Assembly: GCA_041399085.1 (NCBI GenBank) | Contig: JAWKTM010000071.1 | Span: 1-37,716 of the forward strand | DNA length: 37,716 nt | Direction of reading: 5' to 3' | Source of the DNA: JAWKTM01 sp041399085 | Lineage (GTDB): Bacteria > Planctomycetota > Planctomycetia > Pirellulales > Pirellulaceae | In this document: positions 8,877 through 17,942 of the stretch, in pieces | Position numbering within the stretch: the stretch's first letter is position 1 | How the letters are laid out: each line of letters opens with the position of its first letter | Program-made: the position numbers and the translations under genes | Notes under the pieces: generated by a model | The model's database searches: none | Told to the model about the DNA's origin: nothing | What the model saw: the letters and a program-made list of their open reading frames with translations, nothing else

Positions 8877-11800
8877 TCACTTGAACGACTCAAGCAGCTT
8901 CCGGGCGGCTGCTTCATGATTCAGCGGCTGGTCTGCCGGCAAATCGTGGATCAGGACGGCGTAAGACAGCCGGAACGTATCGCCGCGTTTGACTCGAGTT
9001 TTGATGTATGGCTCGCGGCTGTTCTCGCGGCTGCTTTGGGAAGGGTTCGTGACGACGACTCCGTAGTCGCGCGTGCAGCCACGATGGCCTGGGGTTATTC
9101 GGGTCAGGAGCGATCATGATTCCAACCTGGCGTCCGTCGATTGTTTCCGAAGTCGTTGCCGTCGTCGTCTCCATATCCGATCCGAGACCGGGGTGCATGA
9201 TCGGGTGGATGATCCCGTCTTCACCTTTGTAGCCGGGGTCAATGTCGTCCGGTTTTCGCGGCGGGAAGTTTCGCGTGACCTGAATGCCACCTGGAGTCGT
9301 CACGTTGACGAGCGCTCGGCGCGTGAGCTGTGGATGCTTCTTCAGGTAGGTGGCAATGCGCTGTGCGCCGAAGTGGATATCGATTCGATCCGGCTTGTCT
9401 CGGAACGAAAACCCGGCTCGGTCGCCAACCGACTTCTGCGTCATCAACCACGCGACAATGTCAGCGATCTGCTGCGCGGACATCAGCTTGTCGAAGCCTG
9501 CCGGCATTGGCGAAAGCTTCGTCCCAATCCGCTCTTCAATGTCGGCCTTCAGAATCGTTGTGGGTTTGCCTTCCGAGTTAATCAGCTTGAGCGACCGACC
9601 GGTTTCTTCGAGTACGGCTCCGCTGAACGCCTTGCCCTACACGTGATGATCTGCTGTTGTGCGAAGCCCTCGATGACGGCGGCGGGGGTGTAGGATCGAC
9701 TGGATCAGGACTTTGGGATCCTTCGCTCGCGAGCCAATGTCTGACAGATCCGGGAGCGAATTTCTGACCGAGGCCTTCCATCCGATGGCACTTGATGCAG
9801 CCGGCACCTTGGGGATGCGGGAACAACTCACGACCACGCTCGAGGTCGGCAGTTTTCAGAGCGGCAAGTACGTCGGCTTCTGGGGACGGACGAGGCGGTC
9901 GTTGAGCATCGAGCAATGGACGATCAAAGATCACGACGTACATACCGCGTCGGAGTCGCGTCGCGGATCATTCTTGCTGCCACCAAGGACAATCGGCCCG
10001 GCCGGGTACCGCTTGCGATAGATGCGGAACGTCGGGTCGGTTGTGACCAGTTCAAGGCCGGTGTCCTGGAAGCCGTCCTGCTCGCCGATCTTCATCCATG
10101 CCAGCGGCGCGTTCACTCGCACGTCCACTCCAACGAGTACCGTGACTGCCGAGTCCGATTTCATGCTGAGCCAGTCACTGCCACTCGTATGGTCGCCGTG
10201 CTGATTGCAGGTTTGCAGGAAAGGCAGACCGCGAAGCTCGGCCGGGATGCTGGTGATGTGATAATCGCGGTCTGTGTAATGCCGCTTTCCAGGAGCAAGG
10301 CCTGTCCAGTCCATGCGGTACTCGCCGGGAGCTTTTGCATGCACGTCGGTGATGAAGGCTCGATGGCGGTAAGGTTCGACATGGCGAATCCTGTACTCGC
10401 CCGTAATCACGGGACCGGCTTGCGTGTTGTCCTGAGTGATAATCACCTTCAGCGTGGTGTTCCGTTCGATGCGAATCGGGCTGCCGTACCGCCGCGATGT
10501 GTTTACGGGAATAGACCCGTCGGTGGTGTAATTGAGCCTCGCCTGCGGGACGGACGTCGTCAGCTTCACGGAAACTGGCTCGGTGTATTCGCCCGGAGGT
10601 GGACTTAGCGTGACCAGCGGCTCCGCGCCCCCCGTCTTCTGCAACCACAACTCGACCAAACCGGCGACGCGCGCGTCTTTGTCGGATCGTAAAGCAATCA
10701 CTTCATCGACACTGATCGTGTCGTCTTCGAGCAACCCAAGCAACACCGCCAGTCGAATTCTCGGCCGTTCGTCCGTCAGCCAGGATTTGCGAAACTCAAC
10801 AGTCGCCAATTGTCGCAACGCATTCCAGGCCGAGTAATAGGTGACACGATCGGCTTCCTCAGCGACGAGATCGAGCAGGTTACTCGTACATTGGCAATGT
10901 CCCGATTGACGAATCGCCACCACAGCCGCATGCCGTAGTCGAGGTTCGGGCGACTTGAGTGCCGCGAACACAAACTCTGGCAGTCGTGGGACGTCAGGAT
11001 GATTCTGCTGCTGATAGGACGCGATGCGAATTGCCTGCACGGCCCGATTACTGAACTGCTTCAAGTTCGCACTGTCGAGATCCATCGGGATACCAAGTCG
11101 CCCCAGTGTCCACATCGTCCAGGTTTCAACAGCGGTAGAGAGATTGTCATCGGCCAGCCGTTCCATCAGAAAGGCTTCGGCCATCCCACGCCTGACAAAC
11201 TCATCCTGAGCGTCAACTCTCCAGGCGGGAACGCTGCTGCCGAGATCGGCGAAGAGTTCATCGAGTGACCATTCAGCGAGCGGGTTTGCCACGACGATCG
11301 CTCTTCCATTCCGCGAGCGGCCTTTTCGCATAGCGAATGCGGTAAACGCGTCCGGCGTCGACCTGCTTGCCGTCGTTGATCGTCGCTCCATAAGCGTGCC
11401 CCCAGCTCAGAATATAGAGGGCTCCGTCGGGGCCGACTTCGATGTCGGTGGGGTCAAACACCCGTCCCGAACTGCCGGGCAAAGTGCGGCCTCCTTCAGC
11501 ATGCGCGAAGATGCCGGGAAAGCCGCCTTCGCACTTCAGCAACGCGCCGTCCCACTGAGGCTTGAAGGCGTAGACTTCGCGACGCATCCAGTCATTCACG
11601 AAGAAGACGTTGCGGTACTCATCGGGAAACTGGGTCGCGTGATAATGAATCACGCCCGTGCCGAAGCCTTCAAACAACGGAGCAGCTCGCAGGGACGCTG
11701 GGCAGGTGACCTTCGCCGGTCCAATGATAGCTCCAGGGGTGCCCCCAGCCCGAAATGGGCTCCATAAAACGGAGCGAAGATCTTGTCGCCCTGACTCTGA

Positions 11801-12597
11801 TCGTTGTCCGTGCCAAGCCAGTTGAAACCGTCGTCGAACGTGATGTCCCAGGGATTGCGGAACCCGCGCGAGACGATTTCCAGATTGCGGCCATAGTTGC
11901 CGACTTTGTCGATCGGGTCGCATCGCAGAACGCCGCCCGACTGGCCCCAGTCATCATTGGGCGTGTGATAATTGCGCTTGTACCCGGCTTTGTCGGTGAC
12001 TTCGTTTGGCGTGTAGTCCGGGGCTCCGTCCGGCGACGGCAGGCCCCACAGCTCGCGAAACGCCTTTGGGGCAAGTTGATCCAGTCGGTTGTAGCCTCGT
12101 GAATTGCCCTTCGACATATACAGCTTGCCGTCGGGACCGAAGTTCAATCCGTGCAGCGAGTGCTCCAGATTTCCAAGGCCGGTATAGACGCGAACGTATT
12201 CGTCGGCTTCGTCGTCGCCGTCGGTGTCGCGAACGACCGTCAGGTCCGGAGCATTGGCCACCCACAAATCGCCGCCTTTCCAGGCCAGCCCTTGAATCGA
12301 ATTGAAGCCTTCGGCAAATGTCTTGCGCCGGTCCGCGATCCCGTCGCCATCGTCATCAATGAGAATGTCGACACGATCGCCGGGAGTCTCCGGAAGAGGA
12401 GCCCGCCACTGCTGCCCCTGGCCAACAAAGATGCGTCCCAGCCTGTCGAACGCCATGACACACGGGTTGCTGACCATCGGCTCTCTGGCCACGACGTCGA
12501 CAACGAACCCTTCCGGGACAATCGGCAGTTCCTCATCCGCGGCGATTGTCATGGACGTCCATAAGAGAGCACTCAGTAGCGTTAACAGCAGCCTCAT
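8877..12597 (-). pseudogene. Planctomycete-type membrane-bound dehydrogenase / cytochrome c / DUF6807 fusion, frameshifted
   Basis: The ATG at 12597 follows GGAAGGAAAG and starts a clear signal peptide (MRLLLTLLSALLWTSM). The frame is intact for about 280 codons: a beta-propeller of the TIGR02604 type (IVPEGFVVDVVAREPMV, GRIFVGQGQQWR, GDRVDILIDDDGDGIADR). The rest is rebuilt over frameshifts near 11750, 11690, 11283, 9935, 9750, 9660 and 9050: propeller end, HEAT-like helices, a chitobiase-like beta domain (NYTTDGSIPVNTS), a haem domain with CIKCH near 9800, and a C-terminal DUF6807/PmoA-like piece (VNVTTPGGIQVTRNFPP, HPGLW..., ARDYGVVVTNP) ending at 8877. The middle of the DUF6807 domain seems deleted near 9140. 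Such proteins are thought to be secreted sugar or alcohol dehydrogenases passing electrons to haem. The start overlaps the lacI stop by ATGA, so the pair is translationally coupled. Confidence 0.8.
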
Positions 12598-13667
12598 TGC
12601 TTTCCTTCCGATAATCGTGCCACCGACATTCCTTCTACCAGTTGCGGCTGGACCGAAACAGACACCGGCTGTGATTCCCGATGGTCGAGTCGCCAGATCA
12701 GTTGTTCGACCGCCTGACGACCAATTTGTTCGGCGCAAACATCTATCGTGGTGACTTCCGGATAGAGCCCCGCCAATAACGGCAGCTCGTTGTTGCACGA
12801 GACGACGCTGATGTCCTTGCCAACTTGAATTCCACGGCGAGCACAAGCCCGATAAACCATCGCCGTGATGCTGTCCGCCGGACAAAACAGGGCGGTCGGT
12901 TTACTGCGAAGCTTGAGCAGCTTTCCAACAAGGTCGTCAACGAGTCGCAAATCGCTGACCGGTCGCAGGGGGAGTGTCCAGTCTGCTCTTTCTCCGAAGA
13001 CGTTTTCCACCTTCGCTCCCTGCTGAGTCGCATGCCAGGTGAAACTGGCGCAACGTTGACCCAGGGTGACCTGGTCCGGTTTGGGATCGAGGATCGCGAT
13101 CCGTTGGTGACCGCGCTGCAGCAGATACTCGGCTGCCAGACGTCCGACCTCGGCATCATTCGACTCAACAACATCACCCCAGTCAGCTCCCTGAGGACGC
13201 CCGAGAAACCAGACAGTCGGGATCTCCTTGAGTCTTTCAATGAGCTTCGTGTCGGCGGACCGGATCAGTTGACCGTACAAGGCGCCTTTGGCAAGCAGGC
13301 CATGAATGCGCTGTGTTGCGATTGACTTCGGAATCTCATCCATCTGCGGAATGTCGGCCAGCAGAACGCTTGCGCCCGACGCTGACAGGGCAGACTCAGC
13401 TCCGTGGATTCCACAAGCCACCGACGGAAGACTCGCCAGCGATCGGTCCATCCCCAGCAACAACAGCGCGATGTTCTTGCGTGCCAACTGCTGGCCCTCG
13501 ACTGCTCGCTTTCGTTTGCGCAGCCGGGAGTAGCCTAGATCTTCGACCGCCTGGATCACGCGTACTGAGGTCTCGTCGCCAACATTCGGCTCCCCTCGCA
13601 GCACCCGGCTGACCGTCCCCACGGAAACCTGCGCGGCCTCGGCGACATCTTTCACCGTTGCGGGCAT
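12594..13667 (-). CDS. LacI-family transcriptional regulator
   Basis: 357 residues, complete. The N-terminal helix-turn-helix has the family signature (ATVKDVAEAAQVSVGTVSRV, residues 3-22, then the hinge VIQAVEDLGYSRLRKRKRA). A periplasmic-binding-protein-like sensor follows (about 65-345) with the typical end HRESQPVSVSVQPQLVEG. AAGGAGCA lies just before the ATG. The TGA stop overlaps the ATG of the dehydrogenase gene, so this regulator is co-transcribed with its probable target. The effector is likely a sugar, but nothing in the sequence says which. It also faces a divergent sulfatase fragment 238 bp away and could control both. It has no frame damage although its neighbours are broken. Confidence 0.93.
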   Translation of the reverse strand: MPATVKDVAEAAQVSVGTVSRVLRGEPNVGDETSVRVIQAVEDLGYSRLRKRKRAVEGQQLARKNIALLLLGMDRSLASLPSVACGIHGAESALSASGASVLLADIPQMDEIPKSIATQRIHGLLAKGALYGQLIRSADTKLIERLKEIPTVWFLGRPQGADWGDVVESNDAEVGRLAAEYLLQRGHQRIAILDPKPDQVTLGQRCASFTWHATQQGAKVENVFGERADWTLPLRPVSDLRLVDDLVGKLLKLRSKPTALFCPADSITAMVYRACARRGIQVGKDISVVSCNNELPLLAGLYPEVTTIDVCAEQIGRQAVEQLIWRLDHRESQPVSVSVQPQLVEGMSVARLSEGKQ

Positions 13668-13687
13668 GAACTGCTCCTTTGCAACTC

Positions 13688-13734
13688 TTGAAACACGGCT
13701 GACATCAGACTAGTTTGTTTCAATGAAATAACAA
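13688..13734. promoter_or_regulatory. Inverted repeats upstream of lacI, possible operator
   Basis: TTGAAACA at 13688-13695 and TGTTTCAA at 13716-13723 are perfect 8-bp inverted copies 20 bp apart, 21 bp upstream of the lacI start. The right copy also lies in an imperfect local palindrome, TTGTTTCAATGAAATAACAA (13715-13734). The place, between lacI and a divergent sulfatase gene, suits an autoregulatory LacI-family operator. It lacks the usual central CG of many LacI operators, so the call is tentative; an mRNA leader hairpin is the alternative. Confidence 0.3.
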
Positions 13735-13905
13735 CCTGCACCGAGAACTTCTGGCTCGCGACAGCAGAACGCGGAAAACACGCCAGGCATCGCTGCGGGC
13801 GACAATAAACCTGCGAAACAAGACAGATGGCACACCGGAGCGACCCTGATTGGACTGTCATGAATCACTGCCACGCTCTGACCCCGGCTATGGAGTTGAG
13901 CAGCC

Positions 13906-14181
13906 ATGAACAATGAAAAGCTGAACCTGACTGCGGCGGGGTTCATTCTGGCGTTCGCTCTTGTTCTCCCAGATGTGTGTCGTGGGCAGGTGGGAACTCC
14001 GCTCTCCGGGGAAGTGGGGAGTGCATTGATCGAAGACGCCAGCGGAGACGCAACACGCGATCGTCCGAAAGCCGTCGTCCTGATCTACGCGGACGATCTC
14101 GGCTATGGCGATCTCTCCTGCTACGGCGCAACGAAAATCAAGACACCCCATATCGATCGTCTGGCGAAATCCGGACGTCTC
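13906..14181 (+). pseudogene. Secreted sulfatase A, N-terminal fragment only
   Basis: The ATG follows GGAG and opens a signal peptide (MNNEKLNLTAAGFILAFALV). The sulfatase N-terminal metal site then appears: VVLIYADDLGYGDLSCYG (the paired Asp residues bind calcium) and TPHIDRLAKSG. Homology stops at about codon 92, before the CxPxR active-site motif, and the frame ends at 14217 in unrelated sequence. About 80% of the enzyme is missing, so it cannot be active. The sequence beyond the break belongs to sulfatase B on the other strand. Confidence 0.75.
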
Positions 14182-14204
14182 TTGGGGGCCAGGCCACCTC
14201 AATG

Positions 14205-14879
14205 TCCGATGTTGTAGTGGACCTCCATCTTCGTATCCGCATACACACACCTGCACCGGACTTGTTCTTGAAGTCCGGGGGGACGCCCCAAGGTGGATGG
14301 AAATGCGTGAAGCCAACGTAGACGAAGAGCGGCTCGCCCGTTTCGGACCGGGCCTTGATGAACTTGATCGTCTCGGCCGTAGTCCGGGAATCCATGAATG
14401 CCTTAGCAGATATATCGAATAACTCGGCGGTCATGGCAGACGGCTTGCCTTTCACGCCCGCCCAGAAAAGAGAAACTTCGGCAACCTCAGGATCGAACTG
14501 CGGCGTGCTCGTGTAGGCCGCAGCGTCCGAGCCCTCATTGATGCCCCACCATTCATCAAAGCCTTAGTCGTTCGGCATGCGACCTGGTTTCGAGCCGAGG
14601 TGCCACTTTCTGCGTTCCGGAACGGATGGGAAGCCGGCCGGTTAGGATCGCGGATCGTGTCGGCGTGCACTGATTCTGCACATTGAAGTTCGTCAGTCGC
14701 AGTCCCTGTGCTCCGAATGCGTCAATCTCAGGTGTGGGAACTGTGCCTCCTTGGACTCCCACATCACCCCCGCCCCAGTTGTCGGCCAGGATGTAGACGA
14801 CGTTCGGCCTACTCTGCGCAAAGGCGGCGCCGACCAGTAGATTGGACAGAAGAAGAGACAGTGTCAGCGTGAACTTCAT
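14205..14879 (-). pseudogene. Secreted sulfatase B, internally deleted and 3'-truncated
   Basis: The ATG at 14879 starts a signal peptide (MKFTLTLSLLLSNLLVGAAF), followed by RPNVVYILADNWGGGDVG and the complete formylglycine motif in NQCTPTRSAILTGRLP. At about 14600 the sequence jumps from the region after this motif to KWHLGSKPGRMPND, losing roughly 40 residues. Codon Q of the conserved NDQGFDEWWG is TAA here. The third piece reads VYVGFTHFHPPWGVPPDFKN and VYADTKMEVHYNIG with one extra GT unit causing a frameshift near 14250. Homology stops at about 14205. It would have been an arylsulfatase secreted to act on sulfated polysaccharides. It lies 88 bp downstream of the DUF1254 gene on the same strand. 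Confidence 0.75.
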
Positions 14880-14967
14880 GCCAGGATGGCTCCCGTAAAT
14901 CGCGAACAACCGCTTACAGATGACGCTATTCGCACCGACTGCAATCGGTTGTTGCTGAAATGAATCG

Positions 14968-16473
14968 CTACTCAACCAACTCCGGATCGCCGGGCTTCCA
15001 GGTTTTGTCATAGAAAGACTCAAGCGGACCGTAAAGTCGGAAGATGGTGTTCCACCCTTTCCCAGGCACGGTCTGAATCCAGTTATTCTCAAAGCCCTGC
15101 GGCGGATTGGGGGCGAAGTAAATGTCAATGGAACCGTCCGAGTTCTGCATAAGATCCTTCCTGCTGAGATTATCTAACCCCGGAAAGCTGCTGGTCGGTC
15201 TGCAGCATTGAGCGAGTTTGGTTGTCATAGAGTGTAAACGACCAAAAGTCCTTCGCCGGCACATCGGGCGGTAGATGGATCTTGTAGGTCTTGCTGCCAT
15301 CAAGCGAGTTGCCATCTTTGTCGAGATAGGCGATCAGGTATTGTGAGCCCTTGCCGACATTCCGGGCCGCCATGGCCGGCGTGATCCCGGTCGCGTAAAA
15401 GTGCATGTAAACGCGACCGTCGTAAAGCCGTCTGCCATCGAGGATGAAGTCGTAGCGGTTGGCGAAGAACGGGTTTGTCCACTTCAGCTCGCCCGGATAC
15501 ACGTACGCCAGATCATCCTTCGGGCGGGCAGTGAGCGCCCGCGCGGTCACTGCGCCGATCTTGGCCACATCCTCCAGGATCTCCTTCTGCTTCGGTGTGG
15601 GTTCGAACTTCTTTCCCTTCTCAATCCCGACTTCGGCAAGCAGCCCTCGGATGTCTGGGTCGAGTCCCATTAGCGTCTCGGCCTGGATCTGGAGCATTCA
15701 GTTCTTCCCAGTATCCGAAGTCCATGCGATGGATGGTGTTGTTGAACTTGCCTGAGACGTTGACAAACTTGAGTTTCGGGGTTGTTCTTCTGCGAAAGCG
15801 CGTAGATCTTGACGAGCTTCGCGTCGCCTCGACAGCGGGCTTCGTCGAACCGTCCACCGGGAATCCGCGCCAGATCACCCAGTTGCCAGTCGTTGGCGTT
15901 CGCGCGAACATGATAGCCCTCGGGAATCTCGCCCTTGTAGTCCTCCCTGACGAGCAAGAACTTGCCGCCCTTGCCATTGTCCGGGCCGGCGTTGCCAAAA
16001 TCGATGACGTACTGAAACCAGGCATCGTCAATAATTCCCAGGACATTGGGCGGGGTCTCGATCACCATCGGTTCGTCGCCGAGTTCCACCCAGCAGCCCT
16101 GATAGATCGATACGGTGTTCGGCGTCAGCCACAGTGCTTTGGAATCCATCTGATCAGCAAACTGAAGAACAGTGGTATTAGGTGGGCCAAACTCACGCAT
16201 ACCCTGTTCCATCGCATACATCGACGCGATCTGGATGGAATTCAGATAAGCACTGAGTGCCCGTTGACGATAGAGGTGTTCGTAAACCAGTTCCGTAGTC
16301 TTGGCGTCCGGTACACCGTCGAATCCTGTCAACGTGCCAATCGACGTCTCCAGCTTGTCGGGTGTCGCGATGCCCTCGGGGATTGGGGTCGTCATCTTCA
16401 TCTTTGGTGGCTGCGCCCACGCCGACGAGGCAAAAACAAGCACAGCCAATACTGCGAGCGTCGTGGTTTTCAT
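14968..16473 (-). pseudogene. Secreted DUF1254/DUF1214 protein, frameshifted
   Basis: The ATG at 16473 follows AGGAG and starts a signal peptide (MKTTTLAVLAVLVFASSAWA). The DUF1254 part (IASMYAMEQGMREFG, NTVSIYQGCWVELGDEPMV, GKFLLVREDYKGEIPEGYHV) and the C-terminal DUF1214 part (AKDFWSFTLYDNQTRSMLQT, GSIDIYFAPNPPQGFENNWI) are both present. The whole would be about 500 residues, normal for the family. Frame changes occur near 15890, 15810, 15695 and 15180. No biochemical activity is established for this family; it is often encoded next to a TetR regulator, as here, where the start lies 38 nt after the tetR stop. The frameshifts may be decay or sequencing error, because the protein sequence is otherwise well preserved. 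Confidence 0.8.
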
Positions 16474-16511
16474 TGTTAACTCCTGCTTTCTGTATTTCGT
16501 GTCTTCCTGGT

Positions 16512-17195
16512 TCATGTTGTCCCAGAGTGTTTTGGTATCGGGAGTCGTTTTGGCGAACGGCCGTACAGCGATCCGACCCAGATGCTATGCAGAGTTTCCA
16601 GCACGGCATCTGGATCTCCTTGTGGTCGGCTACCAAACTCAGCGAGCAAGACTGATGCATCCATCGCATTCAGAGCGCGGGCAGTGTGCCGGGCATCGAG
16701 TGACTGGCGAATCAAACCTTGCCGCTGATGTTCCGTAATTCGGTGCTCGACCGCGTCGTCCCAACTCTTCATGAAAGCTGACCAAGCCCGTTCAAGACGT
16801 TCATCTAATGGGGCGGCATCAGCGACCGCACGGAGGACCGGACCATGTTCGACACACCTTCGCACCACTCCTGCGAGCGACACACGACGCGAGCTATTCG
16901 GCCCTCCTCCGCCGCCAATCCATGGATGGGCGGTTTCGTGCATTACGGACTGAATCTCTCGTAAGAGCGACTCCGCCAAGTCGTGTAGGTCATTGAAGTA
17001 CTGGTAAAACGCGGGCCTGCTGAGTGTCGTCTCGGCCATCAACTTGGCCACAGTCAGGTCGCGAAAGGGATGCTCCCACAGAAATTCAAAAGCTCTCTCA
17101 ACGATGAGCTGCTTCGCCTCATCGGGATGGTGGCGAGGTGAGCGAGAAGCTTGTGCGTTTTGGTGGCTGCGAGCACCTGTGTGTGATACTGACAT
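16512..17195 (-). CDS. TetR/AcrR-family transcriptional regulator
   Basis: 227 residues, complete, including about 25 residues before the DNA-binding domain. The helix-turn-helix is at about 27-75: FLWEHPFRDLTVAKLMAETT followed by LSRPAFYQYFNDLHDLAESL, matching the TetR consensus. The C-terminal ligand domain is not recognisable. The ATG at 17195 lies inside the first of two tandem palindromes and has no Shine-Dalgarno sequence before it, so either the message is leaderless or a later non-ATG start is used. The DUF1254 gene starts 38 nt after the stop, so both are probably in one transcript that this protein represses. Confidence 0.9.
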   Translation of the reverse strand: MSVSHTGARSHQNAQASRSPRHHPDEAKQLIVERAFEFLWEHPFRDLTVAKLMAETTLSRPAFYQYFNDLHDLAESLLREIQSVMHETAHPWIGGGGGPNSSRRVSLAGVVRRCVEHGPVLRAVADAAPLDERLERAWSAFMKSWDDAVEHRITEHQRQGLIRQSLDARHTARALNAMDASVLLAEFGSRPQGDPDAVLETLHSIWVGSLYGRSPKRLPIPKHSGTT

Positions 17196-17226
17196 GGTGT
17201 CAGCAATCGTACTGACGCAGTGTCAG
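17189..17226. promoter_or_regulatory. Two tandem palindromic operators over the tetR start
   Basis: CTGACA-tgg-TGTCAG at 17189-17203 is a perfect palindrome with 6-bp arms. CTGACG-cag-TGTCAG at 17212-17226 is a second copy with one mismatch. Their centres are 23 bp apart, about two helical turns, and both continue with CAA to the right, so they are also direct repeats of about 19 bp. The tetR ATG (17195) falls inside the first. Size and place are those of a TetR-family autoregulatory operator pair. Confidence 0.65.
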
Positions 17227-17635
17227 CAAGTCAACTCCACGCCAGCGGCCGAGCGCTCATCTTGGCCAAGATCGCTACTTAACGGTGCGAGTCGGTACAC
17301 GCCAAGGCCGGATTCGGAATTTGGCTTGTACGTGAATGAGCCGAGCAGACACGAATTACACCACAGTCAAGCAAAGCACAACGTGGGCCGATAAGCCGTT
17401 AAAAAAGCCGGCATATCAGGCGGTGTCGCGAATCAAGTTGTGCCCAGAAACTCCCCGATTAGGACTCAAACCAGACTGACGAACGCCACGAGTAGCGACT
17501 GGATTTGAACTCCTTAACTCTTGATCTGATAACAGGTTCGACCAACGGCATTCCTTCCTGACCTGATACTTGTCACCTGTTTGAACTGCCTGACTCGACT
17601 TGTCGAGTTTGCAGAAACCGTTGCCAATTAACGAG
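17227..17635. other. Gene-free stretch between tetR and the tRNA-Pro terminator
   Basis: No convincing reading frame, RNA gene or mobile-element end was seen in these 409 bp. One perfect 7-bp inverted repeat with a 2-nt loop (ACTCGAC/GTCGAGT, 17593-17608) may be a second hairpin behind the tRNA. The promoter of tetR should lie at the right of the operators, but no clear -35/-10 pair stands out. Confidence 0.5.
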
Positions 17636-17671
17636 AAACAGCTCGCCGCAAATGAATGCGACGAGCTGTTT
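17636..17671 (-). terminator. Hairpin downstream of tRNA-Pro
   Basis: A 10-bp arm (AAACAGCTCG/CGAGCTGTTT) with a 1-nt bulge on each side, then a further 4-bp stem (CGCA/TGCG) closing a 6-nt loop. It begins 10 nt after the tRNA 3' end in the direction of transcription. The T-tract after it on the minus strand is short (TTTCTCG), so it may act as a processing or termination structure. Confidence 0.55.
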
Positions 17672-17681
17672 TCATTTCAAG

Positions 17682-17756
<75 letters not shown>

Positions 17757-17804
17757 ATCTTTTTGTGCCTGCGACGGTTGGCGAACCGTTACCAGTGGGA
17801 AGGA

Positions 17805-17833
17805 AGTTTACTATCACCGGCCGTTCTCGGCAA
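17805..17833 (-). promoter_or_regulatory. Possible sigma-70-like promoter for tRNA-Pro
   Basis: On the minus strand TTGCCG and TAAACT are separated by 17 nt, each matching the consensus in four of six positions. The tRNA begins about 49 nt further on. A small hairpin (ACGGTT/AACCGT, 17774-17789 on the plus strand) lies in the leader between them. Confidence 0.3.
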
Positions 17834-17942
17834 CGGCGCGTCGCGGGCGTTTTTTCAGCGTTCGTGACCAGCAAAAACCGGAGGCAGCGGACGGGCGGAA
17901 GACACTGCCGACGCCACACCGGTGTTTACCAGTCCAATCCGG

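Noticed and set aside
9916..10608. 230-codon plus-strand frame opposite the dehydrogenase gene
   Set aside because: The minus strand carries recognisable HEAT, chitobiase-like and haem domains, so this is a shadow.
12598..12885. N-terminal extension of the dehydrogenase frame up to 12885
   Set aside because: It overlaps lacI and lacks protein-like composition. A good ribosome site and signal peptide fix the start at 12597.
17500..17565. tRNA-like text (TTTGAACTCC, GGTTCGACC) left of tRNA-Pro
   Set aside because: The T-arm stem does not pair on either strand and no anticodon arm or acceptor stem forms.
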